Assembly: GCA_021202715.1 (NCBI GenBank)
Contig: JAJQCL010000043.1
Location: 1-11,164 of the forward strand
Source of the DNA: Lachnospiraceae bacterium
GTDB lineage: Bacteria > Bacillota > Clostridia > Lachnospirales > Lachnospiraceae
Direction: 5' to 3'
Length of the DNA: 11,164 nt
This document shows positions 1-6,748 of the stretch, in pieces. Under the pieces are notes generated by a model, which was given only the letters and a program-made list of their open reading frames with translations, was not told the DNA's origin and searched no databases. Made by a program: the position numbers and the translations under genes. Numbering within the stretch: the first letter of the stretch is position 1; each line of letters opens with the position of its first letter.

Positions 1-118
1 GCATATGTATAGGAAGTATTGGCACTGAGTCCGGTCAGCTGGTACGAGGTCTCCTCGCCGTCGACCTCGCCGATCTGCACGGTGGTTCCGTCTGTATAGA
101 CCTGATGCTGCGATTCGA
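1..118 (-). pseudogene. Continuation of the FN3 domain in a shifted frame
   Basis: Read on the minus strand from base 116 with codons 116-114, 113-111 and so on, the sequence encodes 38 residues without a stop. They include VYTDGTTVQIGEV, then TSYQLTGLSANTSYTY, which is the typical middle and end of an FN3 domain. It joins naturally to the ...SAKLVWDE that ends the preceding frame at 119. Two leftover bases at 117-118 imply one missing base, or two extra ones, near 105-118. The reading frame remains open at the window edge. This is either a natural frameshift or a sequencing/assembly error. Confidence 0.75.
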
Positions 119-2824
119 CTCATCCCAGACCAGCTTGGCGCTGCTGGAAGTGATATCCTCCGCATGCAGGTTCACGGGCGGCGAGGGCGGTCCCACGACA
201 TTTTTCAGGAAATAGCCGAGGACCGGCACTTCCTGACCGTTGATCTCCATGGTCCAGTGCCCGAACATCCAGTTGAAATCATACCCGTCGCGGCTGTTTC
301 CCGTCACTGCGCCGGTCTTCGTGACGCTGCTGGTCGTCACTGTGGAGGTCGTCGTGCTGTGGGAATATCCGGCAGTCACACCCGCCTTAAAACCGAAGTA
401 AATACCGTACACACTGAAGGAGGTCGACAATCCATACGTGAAGCTGGATTCAGAGCCCGTACCCACGGTCATGGACTGTGCTGTCGTTCCGCCCGACGTG
501 TAGGTGGCATACTGTCCGTAGACGGCCACATTGTCCAGTCCCAGCGCAGAACTGCGGTAGGAGAAGGGATCTCCCGGGGTCGCCAGCATATCGTCGGTGA
601 TCTGCTCCAGGTTGTCAAACGAAGCCGCAGCCTCGTTGTACTCATCCACCGTCATCATACTGGTCATCAGATCACCCTCCTGGGAAATCGTCAGGAAGGA
701 GGACTCGTCATTTTTCAGTTCATATTTCCAGGTGGTCACCGGACGCCGGTAGACCACCACAGCGTTCTCTCCGGTATCATTATCAAACGACATCTCATAC
801 TCGAAGGACGTGCTCTCCGTCGCTTCCCAGGTGAGTCCCACTTCCACCGAGGCCTCGTAACCGCCGCCGGAGGACAGACCGGTACACGCATCCTGCGAGT
901 ATTCAAATCCGGTAATGAACCCGGCAGAGACCTCACTGGTCGTCGTCTCGGATGATTCGGAGCCTGTCGCCGAGCTGTAGCTGGTCGTGCTGTTCCCGAT
1001 ATCTCCCCCGTCCAGCTCCGCATAGTAGGGCGGCGCCTCGAGAATCGTCAGAATCTCCGGCTCCGTATAGGTCAGCTTCGTTTCCGCAACCTTCGCAAGG
1101 GTACTGTCATTGTCTATGTCCGGCGTACACAGAGAGAGATAGGTATAGCCGATCTTATAAATCGAATAATCGCTGGACTGATACCCCTTCGAGTTGTCCG
1201 CTCCGCTGTTTCCGCTCGGTGTCTGGTACGTGTAAAGCCGATAGAAATAATCATTGCGGCCGCTGCGTTTCTGACATGTAGCGATGATGAACTGCTCCCG
1301 CCCCTCGATGTTGGCGTCAAAATTGCCGGAGACCACATCGATCACGGCGCCATTGGAAATAATCGAGCTGCCAATGCCGTCGTCGTCGTCATTAAAATAT
1401 TCATAGCGGTAAATATACTCCCAGCCGGTTTCTCCATATTGAAGAACTGTATCCGCAACCAGCACATAGGCCTGGGAATTAAGCCCGTCGAGCAGCGCCA
1501 CAGAGACCTGCACCAGACTCTGAATGTCATCATTTTTATAATGACCGCCCTCTGTAAACTCACTGACCGTCTCATCATCGCGCGTCAGATTTCCCGCAGA
1601 CGTTGCCGTATAGCTGCCCACAGAGGTCGTCCCGTCGATTTTTGATGCCTTCGTACACTGGGTGATGTAGGTTCCGATATCATGGCTGATGCTGTCGCTG
1701 GCCCCCAGACTGCTGTCCACCCAGCCCACCGTAATCACTTCCGGATAATCGGTGTTGGCATTATTGTCAACGATCGCGTTGCCAACCGCGGAGGAAGCGT
1801 AACGCAGACGCTGCGACGCATCGCTCCCGCCGGTATCCAGCTCGAAAGACTGATACCAGCCCTTCGAGACCGTTTCCGAGCCATCCTGAATATAGTCATA
1901 GATGAACATCTTGGACTGTCTCTCCGAGATGTTCTTTGTCGCCACATTGCTCAGTCCGGCCGTGATGATCAGCTCGTCCACGTTGTCATTGTCCGTGTCC
2001 TCAGCCACGAGCTGCACCACCGGGGTATTTCGGCGCGCCTTGCCGTCGCCGCTCTCCTTGCTCGAGAGATCGGTGACACCCAGCAGGGAATACACATTGC
2101 CGATCACGGTACTTTTCTGAGTCAGCTTAAAAGAATCTGCGCTGCCGCTGATCGTATACTCATAAATCGCCGGCGTTCCCTTTACCATATAGGGAATATA
2201 GACAATCAGGGACTCCACGCCGTCGTTGTCGAAATCGCCCGCAGCGATCGACAGCAGGGAGCTGTTGTAGTAAGCCTCGGAATCCTTCAGATATCCCAGC
2301 GTGGAACTGCTGCCAAGAGAAATCACGTTGCTGACCGTATTCCCCGATTTGTCCTTGAGGAACAGAGAGATCGTGCTCTCGCCCCGGTCATAGGCCAGAA
2401 CCGCCGTATAACGATCCTGTCCTTCGTTCGCCGCGTCACAGGCGGCCGTATCCACGATACTGTACCCGTTGTTGCTCTCATTGCCCTCCGAGTAGCCGGT
2501 CCGGGTGCCAGACTGCGCCGTGGTGATCGCCCCTACATCGCCGTCCTCATTATAATTGTAGGTGTACCAGGATCTCGTATCCGAGGTCCCCATGGTCAGA
2601 GCAAGCTCCGACACGGAAAAGAGGGTAAACCACTCCTCCGTACCGTACGGGTTGTTTGCAATGGTCTCTGCCATTTCTTCTTCCGTCATCGTTTCATCGA
2701 CGTTGATGCCGAAGGCATCCGTCGTCGTCTCCGCCTGCGCCGTCAGGTTCGGCAGCGCGATGGTCGGCAGCATGGGCGCCACCAGACAGAGAATCAGCAC
2801 GATGCTCAGTAATCTCTTTCTCAT
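35..2824 (-). CDS. Large secreted protein with FG-GAP-like repeats, a Ser/Thr-rich beta region and a broken FN3 domain
   Basis: The start is the ATG at 2824, preceded by GGAAAGGA; the frame is open further upstream, but those residues do not look like protein. This gives 929 residues to the stop at 35. Residues 1-31 form a Sec signal peptide (MRKR, hydrophobic core, cleavage probably near AQA-ET). Asp-rich FG-GAP/VCBS-like calcium-binding motifs occur near 196-210 (AAGDFDNDGVESLIVY), 274-288 (AEDTDNDNVDELIIT), 351-367, 499-515 and 568-573, suggesting a beta-propeller. From about 632 to 875 the chain is rich in Ser, Thr and aromatic residues with alternating polarity, which suggests long beta strands. 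An FN3 domain starts near 880 (PPVNLHAEDITSSSAKLVW), but the last ~27 residues are out of frame, so the true protein is probably longer. It is presumably exported. It lies divergent to a LytTR two-component system that probably controls it. The family was not recognised. Confidence 0.8.
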   Translation of the reverse strand: MRKRLLSIVLILCLVAPMLPTIALPNLTAQAETTTDAFGINVDETMTEEEMAETIANNPYGTEEWFTLFSVSELALTMGTSDTRSWYTYNYNEDGDVGAITTAQSGTRTGYSEGNESNNGYSIVDTAACDAANEGQDRYTAVLAYDRGESTISLFLKDKSGNTVSNVISLGSSSTLGYLKDSEAYYNSSLLSIAAGDFDNDGVESLIVYIPYMVKGTPAIYEYTISGSADSFKLTQKSTVIGNVYSLLGVTDLSSKESGDGKARRNTPVVQLVAEDTDNDNVDELIITAGLSNVATKNISERQSKMFIYDYIQDGSETVSKGWYQSFELDTGGSDASQRLRYASSAVGNAIVDNNANTDYPEVITVGWVDSSLGASDSISHDIGTYITQCTKASKIDGTTSVGSYTATSAGNLTRDDETVSEFTEGGHYKNDDIQSLVQVSVALLDGLNSQAYVLVADTVLQYGETGWEYIYRYEYFNDDDDGIGSSIISNGAVIDVVSGNFDANIEGREQFIIATCQKRSGRNDYFYRLYTYQTPSGNSGADNSKGYQSSDYSIYKIGYTYLSLCTPDIDNDSTLAKVAETKLTYTEPEILTILEAPPYYAELDGGDIGNSTTSYSSATGSESSETTTSEVSAGFITGFEYSQDACTGLSSGGGYEASVEVGLTWEATESTSFEYEMSFDNDTGENAVVVYRRPVTTWKYELKNDESSFLTISQEGDLMTSMMTVDEYNEAAASFDNLEQITDDMLATPGDPFSYRSSALGLDNVAVYGQYATYTSGGTTAQSMTVGTGSESSFTYGLSTSFSVYGIYFGFKAGVTAGYSHSTTTSTVTTSSVTKTGAVTGNSRDGYDFNWMFGHWTMEINGQEVPVLGYFLKNVVGPPSPPVNLHAEDITSSSAKLVWDESNRSIRSIQTEPPCRSARSTARRPRTS

Positions 2825-2873
2825 ACTCTGTTTCCTTTCCAGTCTCTTTCGTTCCGCACATTTCGTCGCGGAC

Positions 2874-2903
2874 CGCGGCTCGCTAACGAGTCGTCTCGCC
2901 GCG
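2874..2903 (-). other. Possible stem-loop in the leader of the secreted protein gene
   Basis: The arms CGCGG (2874-2878) and CCGCG (2899-2903) are complementary. Inside them CTCG (2879-2882) and CGAG (2887-2890) flank a 4-base loop, leaving an 8-base bulge on one side. The structure lies in the roughly 100-nt leader between the predicted promoter and the ATG at 2824. It has no U-run, so it is not a terminator. It could affect mRNA stability or translation; this is a weak call. Confidence 0.3.
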
Positions 2904-2929
2904 ATGTTCAACCTTTTTTCACAATTCCG

Positions 2930-2958
2930 ATTGTATTTCAATGTCAAAAAGTTTACAA
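2930..2958 (-). promoter_or_regulatory. Promoter for the secreted protein gene
   Basis: On the minus strand a -35 of TTGTAA (2958-2953) and a -10 of TACAAT (2935-2930) are separated by exactly 17 bp. The -35 is imperfect, as is usual for activator-dependent promoters. The LytTR-like direct repeats end only 5 bp upstream. The leader to the ATG at 2824 would be about 100 nt. A second TTGACA at 2949-2944 lacks a good -10 at the right distance. Confidence 0.6.
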
Positions 2959-2962
2959 TAGC

Positions 2963-2996
2963 TCTGGCAGGAACGTCATTTTTCTGGCAGAAACGT
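2963..2996 (-). promoter_or_regulatory. Candidate LytTR response-regulator operator (direct repeat)
   Basis: Plus-strand copies TCTGGCAGGAACGT (2963-2976) and TCTGGCAGAAACGT (2983-2996) differ at one base and repeat with a 20-bp period, about two helical turns. Read on the minus strand each copy contains ACGTT followed by Y-C-T. This matches most of the published LytTR half-site pattern (T/A, A/C, C/A, GTT, N, A/G, T/G), which occurs as two direct repeats spaced by 12-13 bp. The adjacent gene encodes a LytTR regulator. The proximal copy ends 5 bp from the minus-strand -35, an activating position, and is also about 14 bp upstream of the plus-strand promoter, so autoregulation is possible. Confidence 0.65.
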
Positions 2997-3010
2997 GCGG
3001 GGAACCCTGC

Positions 3011-3039
3011 TTGACTTTGCAATTCTCCCGTGTCATGAT
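3011..3039 (+). promoter_or_regulatory. Possible promoter for the response regulator/kinase pair
   Basis: TTGACT (3011-3016) and CATGAT (3034-3039) are 17 bp apart. The -10 matches consensus at only four of six positions. The transcript would start near 3046, just before the AAAGGG ribosome binding site at 3050-3055. That gives a very short leader and supports the TTG at 3062 as the start codon. Confidence 0.4.
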
Positions 3040-3061
3040 ACATCGTAAGAAAGGGTGCGCC

Positions 3062-3796
3062 TTGAATATCGCCATCGTAGAAAACGAACCGGACTACCGC
3101 AGACAGCTATGTGGGCTTTGCTCCGAATACGGGGAGAGCCGCCATGTCCGCCTGACGGTGGAGTCCTTCCCCAGCGCCGAGGCTTTCCTCGCCTCTTTCT
3201 CAGAGGGGCGCGATTCCCTGGTCTTTATTGATATTTATATGGAAGAGATGAGCGGCGTGGAGCTGGCGCGGGAGATCCGGCAGACGGATCCTCACACGCT
3301 GCTGGTTTTCTGCACCTCCAGCCCGGACTTCATGCCGGAGGCATTTTCCCTCCATGCATTTGAATATGTAACAAAACCCTACACGCTGGAACGCATCTTT
3401 CAGATTCTGGAGGATGCGCAGCGGATCGCCGCCCCGGCTTCTCGCTACATCCGAATCTCCAGCGGCCGTCAGACCTTCCAGGTTCTCCTGGATGACATCG
3501 TCTCCGTGGTGACCGCCGGACATTATCTGCTCATCGGTCTGCAGGACGGCACGGTCCATAAGACGCGGCTGACGGCGCCCGCTTTCCTGGATCTGGTGGA
3601 ACACGATGACCGCTTTCTCACGATCAATAAAGGCGTCATCGTCAATGCCGACCACGTCGATTCCGTGGGAACGGACTGCTGCGTGATGGAGAACGGGAGT
3701 ACCTTCCCCATCCGTGTCCGCGACCGCCAGCAGATCCAGCAGCGGCTGCAGGATCACATCTTTCAGCAGATCCGCCGCGCACAGCGCCACTCCTGA
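3062..3796 (+). CDS. LytTR-family response regulator (AgrA/VirR type)
   Basis: The 244-residue product has a receiver domain (about 1-122) followed by a LytTR DNA-binding domain (about 127-233). Visible receiver residues are the acidic start AIVENEPDYRR, the phospho-acceptor Asp57 in LVFIDIYMEEMSG, Thr85 in FCTSS and Lys105 in YVTKPY. One acidic-pocket position that is usually Asp is Asn8. The LytTR part shows RYIRISSGRQTF, a DDI...VTAGHYL segment and RFLTINKGVIVNADHV. Start choice: TTG at 3062 has AAAGGG 6 bases upstream and gives a standard N-terminus. An in-frame ATG at 3035 has no ribosome binding site and overlaps the likely promoter. The kinase gene follows after 89 bases. It probably binds the direct repeat at 2963-2996 and controls the divergent secreted protein gene. 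Confidence 0.9.
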   Translation: MNIAIVENEPDYRRQLCGLCSEYGESRHVRLTVESFPSAEAFLASFSEGRDSLVFIDIYMEEMSGVELAREIRQTDPHTLLVFCTSSPDFMPEAFSLHAFEYVTKPYTLERIFQILEDAQRIAAPASRYIRISSGRQTFQVLLDDIVSVVTAGHYLLIGLQDGTVHKTRLTAPAFLDLVEHDDRFLTINKGVIVNADHVDSVGTDCCVMENGSTFPIRVRDRQQIQQRLQDHIFQQIRRAQRHS

Positions 3797-3818
3797 TATT
3801 CTCTGACACACCGTATAT

Positions 3819-3854
3819 CCCCGGACGACCGTCCCGAAACGGCGGAAACCGGGG
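3819..3854 (+). other. Hairpin between regulator and kinase genes
   Basis: An outer stem CCCCGG (3819-3824)/CCGGGG (3849-3854) encloses an inner stem CCGT (3829-3832)/ACGG (3839-3842) with a 6-base loop. No U-run follows, so it is not a classic terminator. It could mark an mRNA processing site or lower kinase expression relative to the regulator. Function is inferred only. Confidence 0.35.
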
Positions 3855-3885
3855 TATCCCGCACAGACACTACGGAGGCTCGACC

Positions 3886-5223
3886 ATGGATATGTCCCTG
3901 TTTCTGTCCACTGCCGCACAGTTCCTGGTTCTCATCCCCTCGGCACTTCTGTGCTATCTGCCTGCCCGCGATCATCTGAATGAGAAACCGGGCCGCATCC
4001 TCCTGCTCTGTCTGGCAGCCAGCCTCCTCTATGTTCCGGCTGCCTCCTGCCTGGCGGCCACCCGCCTGTGGAGCGCCAACGCGGTTTTTCTGCCATCGCT
4101 GCTCATCTTCTTCGGCATCTACCACTGGAGCGTTTCCCTGGATATCCCGCGCAAGCTCTTTGTCTTTCTGAGCTCCTGCGCTTTCATGTCCTTTCCGTCT
4201 CTGCTCTCCTATGCCTTTGACGCCTGGCTGCACCCCGATTCCGGCGCGCTGAAATTTTCTGTGGAGGCCTCTTTCTTCCAACTGGGGCTCTCGTGCCTTC
4301 TGCTGCTCGCTCTGGCCTGGCCCTGCGAACACGCCTTCCGCCCCCTGCTCCGGGAGCTGAACTTTCCCCAGATCTGGTATGCCGCTTCCTTTTTCTCCTG
4401 TGCCGTCACACTCTTTAACTACCTGATGGTGCCGCAGTCCTACGCGACGCTGCGCGTCGGGAGAGTCTCCTCCATGTATTTCGTTCTGGAAGCGATCCTC
4501 TTCGTCCTGCTGCTCTTCTTCTATGCGATGTTCCACTACACAGCCATCGTGCTGCTCCGACATGCCCGCCTGGAGGAGGAAAACCGTTTTCTGGATATTC
4601 AGGCCAGTCAGTACCATGCCCTGCAGAACCGCATGCAGCAGGCGCGGATGATGCGCCATGATTTCAAACATTCCGTCCACGCTCTCTCTGTCCTGGCCGA
4701 GGAGGGGGATCTGGAGGGACTGCGGCAGCATCTGCATGACTACGAGGAGAGCCTGGAGCTCTCCGCGCATCACACCTTCTGCCATAACGCGGCGCTGAAC
4801 GCCCTCTTTAACTATTACTATGAACAGGCAAAAACTGCCGGTATCCGTACAAACTGGAGGATCTCTCTGCCCGAACCGCTGCCCTTCCCGGAGCTCGATC
4901 TGCTGAGCCAGCTGGGGAATCTCCTGGAAAATGCCCTCTTCGGCTGCCAGACCCTGCCGGAAGAACAGCGCCGCCTCGATCTGACGATTGAGGTCCGGAA
5001 TCACGCCCTCTACATCGTCTCCTCCAACAGCTTCGACGGACAGGTGGAGGAAAAAAACGGAGGCTACCGCTCCACCCGCGCGAACGGGCAGGGCGTCGGC
5101 CTCCTCTCCATGCAGCGCATCGCCGCCAAATACAACGGTCTCTTCCGCGTCTCGCACAGTGACCGGGAATTCTTCATCGACATCCTGCTGCCCCTGCCGG
5201 AGGCTGACAGCCAGGCGGTGTAA
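3886..5223 (+). CDS. AgrC-like membrane histidine kinase (GHKL ATPase)
   Basis: The ATG at 3886 follows GGAGG (3874-3878) by 7 bases; the product has 445 residues. Roughly seven hydrophobic segments cover residues 8-26, 37-58, 65-80, 90-112, 126-147, 165-182 and 197-224, a polytopic sensor with no large extracellular domain. A coiled linker (about 227-255) leads to the phospho-acceptor His258 in RHDFKH, as in AgrC/HPK10-type kinases. The ATPase domain shows the N-box GNLLENAL (Asn345, Asn349) and the glycine box GQGVGL (401-406). It ends with FRVSHSDREFFIDILLP. It should phosphorylate the regulator encoded just upstream. Kinases of this type commonly sense peptides, but no AgrB/AgrD pair lies in this window, so the ligand is unknown. 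The gene converges on mutM, leaving only 26 bases between the stops. Confidence 0.9.
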   Translation: MDMSLFLSTAAQFLVLIPSALLCYLPARDHLNEKPGRILLLCLAASLLYVPAASCLAATRLWSANAVFLPSLLIFFGIYHWSVSLDIPRKLFVFLSSCAFMSFPSLLSYAFDAWLHPDSGALKFSVEASFFQLGLSCLLLLALAWPCEHAFRPLLRELNFPQIWYAASFFSCAVTLFNYLMVPQSYATLRVGRVSSMYFVLEAILFVLLLFFYAMFHYTAIVLLRHARLEEENRFLDIQASQYHALQNRMQQARMMRHDFKHSVHALSVLAEEGDLEGLRQHLHDYEESLELSAHHTFCHNAALNALFNYYYEQAKTAGIRTNWRISLPEPLPFPELDLLSQLGNLLENALFGCQTLPEEQRRLDLTIEVRNHALYIVSSNSFDGQVEEKNGGYRSTRANGQGVGLLSMQRIAAKYNGLFRVSHSDREFFIDILLPLPEADSQAV

Positions 5224-5255
5224 AGGCCGCAGGAACAGGGACGACCGTTTTACAC
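5218..5255. terminator. Possible weak bidirectional terminator spanning both convergent stop codons
   Basis: GTGTAAA (5218-5224) and TTTACAC (5249-5255) form a perfect 7-bp inverted repeat that includes the TAA stop of the kinase on one strand and the TAA of mutM on the other. The 24-base loop is long and no strong U-run follows, so terminator activity is uncertain. No other terminator is visible between the convergent genes. Confidence 0.35.
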
Positions 5256-6080
5256 GTCTCCCTGACACCGCGGGCAGAACACGCTGCTCCGCCCGCCGAT
5301 CACAGTGCGGCAAAGCGGCGTGCCGCAGGATGGACAGGGTTCGCCCTCATGTCCGTACACCTGTAGATACGGTGTGTTTCGATAATCCCGCCCTCTTGTC
5401 TCCAGATAATCCTCCGGCGTGATCGCATTCTTTTCAATAAAATAAGACATCTGCTTCGGGATCTCCGCGGCCAGACGATCCCATTCCTCTCCGGTCAGGC
5501 GGTTTGCCTGCCGCGCCGGATGGATCCGGGCCGCATAAAGGATCTCATCGGAGTAAATATTGCCGATCCCGGCGATCACAGTCTGATCCAGCAGACACGT
5601 CTTGATTGCTTTCCGGCTCCGGCCCCATTTCCCGGACAGACATTCCGCGCAGAGCGCCGGGTCGGACGGTTCCAGCCCCAGCTTCTCTGCGCCGCTGTAT
5701 GTATCTGCTTCGCCCTCGTGCAGCAGCCAGAAACGCCCGAAACGGCGTGTGTCGGAGAAACGCAGCTCCCGGCCGTCGCTCAGGCGGAAAACCACATGCG
5801 TATGCGGCTCCTCCGGCGCTTCTGCCGGTGTCAGCAGCAGACAGCCAGTCATGCGCAGATGAAGAAGCAGCCGGTCGCCACCGGAAAATTGAAAGATCAG
5901 GTATTTCCCGCGGCGTGCCAGTCCGTGAAAGCTCTGTCCGGTCAGACGACGACTACACTCCTCCGCCGCCGGATGAGCGATGACCTCCGGGCGGCGCACG
6001 GTCATCTCTTCCACCGTCAATCCGCATATCTGCGGCCCGATCACACGTCGAATCGTTTCCACCTCCGGCAATTCCGGCAT
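5250..6080 (-). CDS. mutM: Formamidopyrimidine-DNA glycosylase (Fpg/MutM)
   Basis: A cytosolic base-excision repair enzyme that removes 8-oxoguanine and ring-opened purines and cuts the abasic site. The ATG at 6080 follows GGAAGGAG and gives the invariant MPELPEVETI, in which Pro2 and Glu3 are catalytic after Met removal. The 276-residue length is normal for the family. Other family signatures are Lys59 in RRGKYL, Met77 in LRMTG, DTRRFGRF, the helix-two-turn-helix segment TVIAGIGNIYSDEIL, and a C-terminal zinc finger CPSC...CPRC with the IGGRSSVFC loop. The frame stays open upstream of 6080, but those residues do not belong. It lies 62 bases after tenI with no terminator between, so it is probably read from the thi transcript. 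No metabolic link to thiamin is known to me. Confidence 0.96.
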   Translation of the reverse strand: MPELPEVETIRRVIGPQICGLTVEEMTVRRPEVIAHPAAEECSRRLTGQSFHGLARRGKYLIFQFSGGDRLLLHLRMTGCLLLTPAEAPEEPHTHVVFRLSDGRELRFSDTRRFGRFWLLHEGEADTYSGAEKLGLEPSDPALCAECLSGKWGRSRKAIKTCLLDQTVIAGIGNIYSDEILYAARIHPARQANRLTGEEWDRLAAEIPKQMSYFIEKNAITPEDYLETRGRDYRNTPYLQVYGHEGEPCPSCGTPLCRTVIGGRSSVFCPRCQGDV

Positions 6081-6142
6081 GACGATCTCCTTCCTCTGTT
6101 CCCTCAATACAACAGGCATTCTGCAAGTAAAACCCGGTTTTC

Positions 6143-6748
6143 TTATTTCCAGCCAGGAAACTCCCGCAATAGCTCCTCCGGCTCCGCCGCCTCCATCAGG
6201 GACGACATGAGGCAAACGCCCGCCGCCCCGGCCGCAAGACATGCCCCCGCGTTCTCCGGCGTGATGCCGCCGATGGCGTACACCGGGATGTCCACGGCGG
6301 CGCAGACCTCCTCCAGAAAGGGAAGACCGCGGGGCGGCAGCCCCCGTTTGCAGTCCGTGGCGAAGACATGCCCCGCCGTCAGATACGACGCCCCGGCGGA
6401 GGCCGCCGCCCGCGCTTCCTCCACGCTGTGAATCGAGACGCCGATCGTCTCAAACCGGGCCTGCTCCGCCTCCGTCAGCGCGAAGAACACCGGTCCGGGC
6501 AGATGGATGCGTCGGCTCCCCAGGCGGAGAGCCGCTTCCGTATAAGTGTGAGGAATCAGCGGCACCCCGTACGGCGCACAAGCCTCCGCCGCCCGCTCCG
6601 CCAGCTGCACATACTCCTCCGGCGGAAGATCCTTCTCCCGCAGAAGGATCGCCGTCACCCCCGCAGCGGCGATCCGTTCAATCTGTGTCAGGAAATCCCC
6701 CCGCACCAGGCGGCGGTTCGTCACACAGAGTACCTTACACGTAGACAT
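6143..6748 (-). CDS. tenI: TenI-like thiazole tautomerase (ThiE/TenI superfamily)
   Basis: A 201-residue TIM-barrel protein that database searches may label thiamine-phosphate synthase. ThiE converts HMP-PP and thiazole phosphate to thiamin phosphate; TenI aromatises the thiazole tautomer made by ThiG. The sequence favours TenI. The phosphate-binding ND motif of ThiE is replaced by PHTY near residue 67. Residues 105-111 read SIHSVEE, and 126-141 read GHVFATDCKRGLPPRG, which closely resembles the Bacillus subtilis TenI segment as I remember it, including the catalytic His (His127 here). The C-terminal AIGGITPEN and MSSLMEAAEP also fit TenI. The start is ATG 6748 or ATG 6754; neither has a clear ribosome binding site. 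Both overlap the end of thiH (by 14 or 20 bases), which suggests translational coupling. Confidence 0.8.
   Translation of the reverse strand: MSTCKVLCVTNRRLVRGDFLTQIERIAAAGVTAILLREKDLPPEEYVQLAERAAEACAPYGVPLIPHTYTEAALRLGSRRIHLPGPVFFALTEAEQARFETIGVSIHSVEEARAAASAGASYLTAGHVFATDCKRGLPPRGLPFLEEVCAAVDIPVYAIGGITPENAGACLAAGAAGVCLMSSLMEAAEPEELLREFPGWK

Noticed and set aside
1682..2812. 376-codon plus-strand open frame opposite the secreted protein gene
   Set aside because: It is rich in Arg, His and Ile with no recognisable domain. The opposite strand has a signal peptide, repeats and a good ribosome binding site.
2944..2949. Minus-strand TTGACA as the main -35 of the secreted protein gene
   Set aside because: The hexamer 17 bp downstream (TTGTGA) is a poor -10, whereas the overlapping TTGTAA/TACAAT pair has correct spacing and a better -10.
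3035..3061. ATG at 3035 as the start of the response regulator
   Set aside because: It has no ribosome binding site and lies inside the probable -10 region, while TTG at 3062 has AAAGGG at the right distance and gives the standard receiver N-terminus.
3763..5313. 516-codon open frame antisense to the kinase gene
   Set aside because: It is a shadow of the kinase in GC-rich DNA: no ribosome binding site, Gln/Glu/Arg-rich composition without a domain, and it also overlaps the ends of the regulator and mutM genes.
6129..6141. AAAACCCGGTTTT palindrome after tenI as a terminator
   Set aside because: The centre is a single base, so only a short AT-rich stem could form, and no U-run follows a stable stem.
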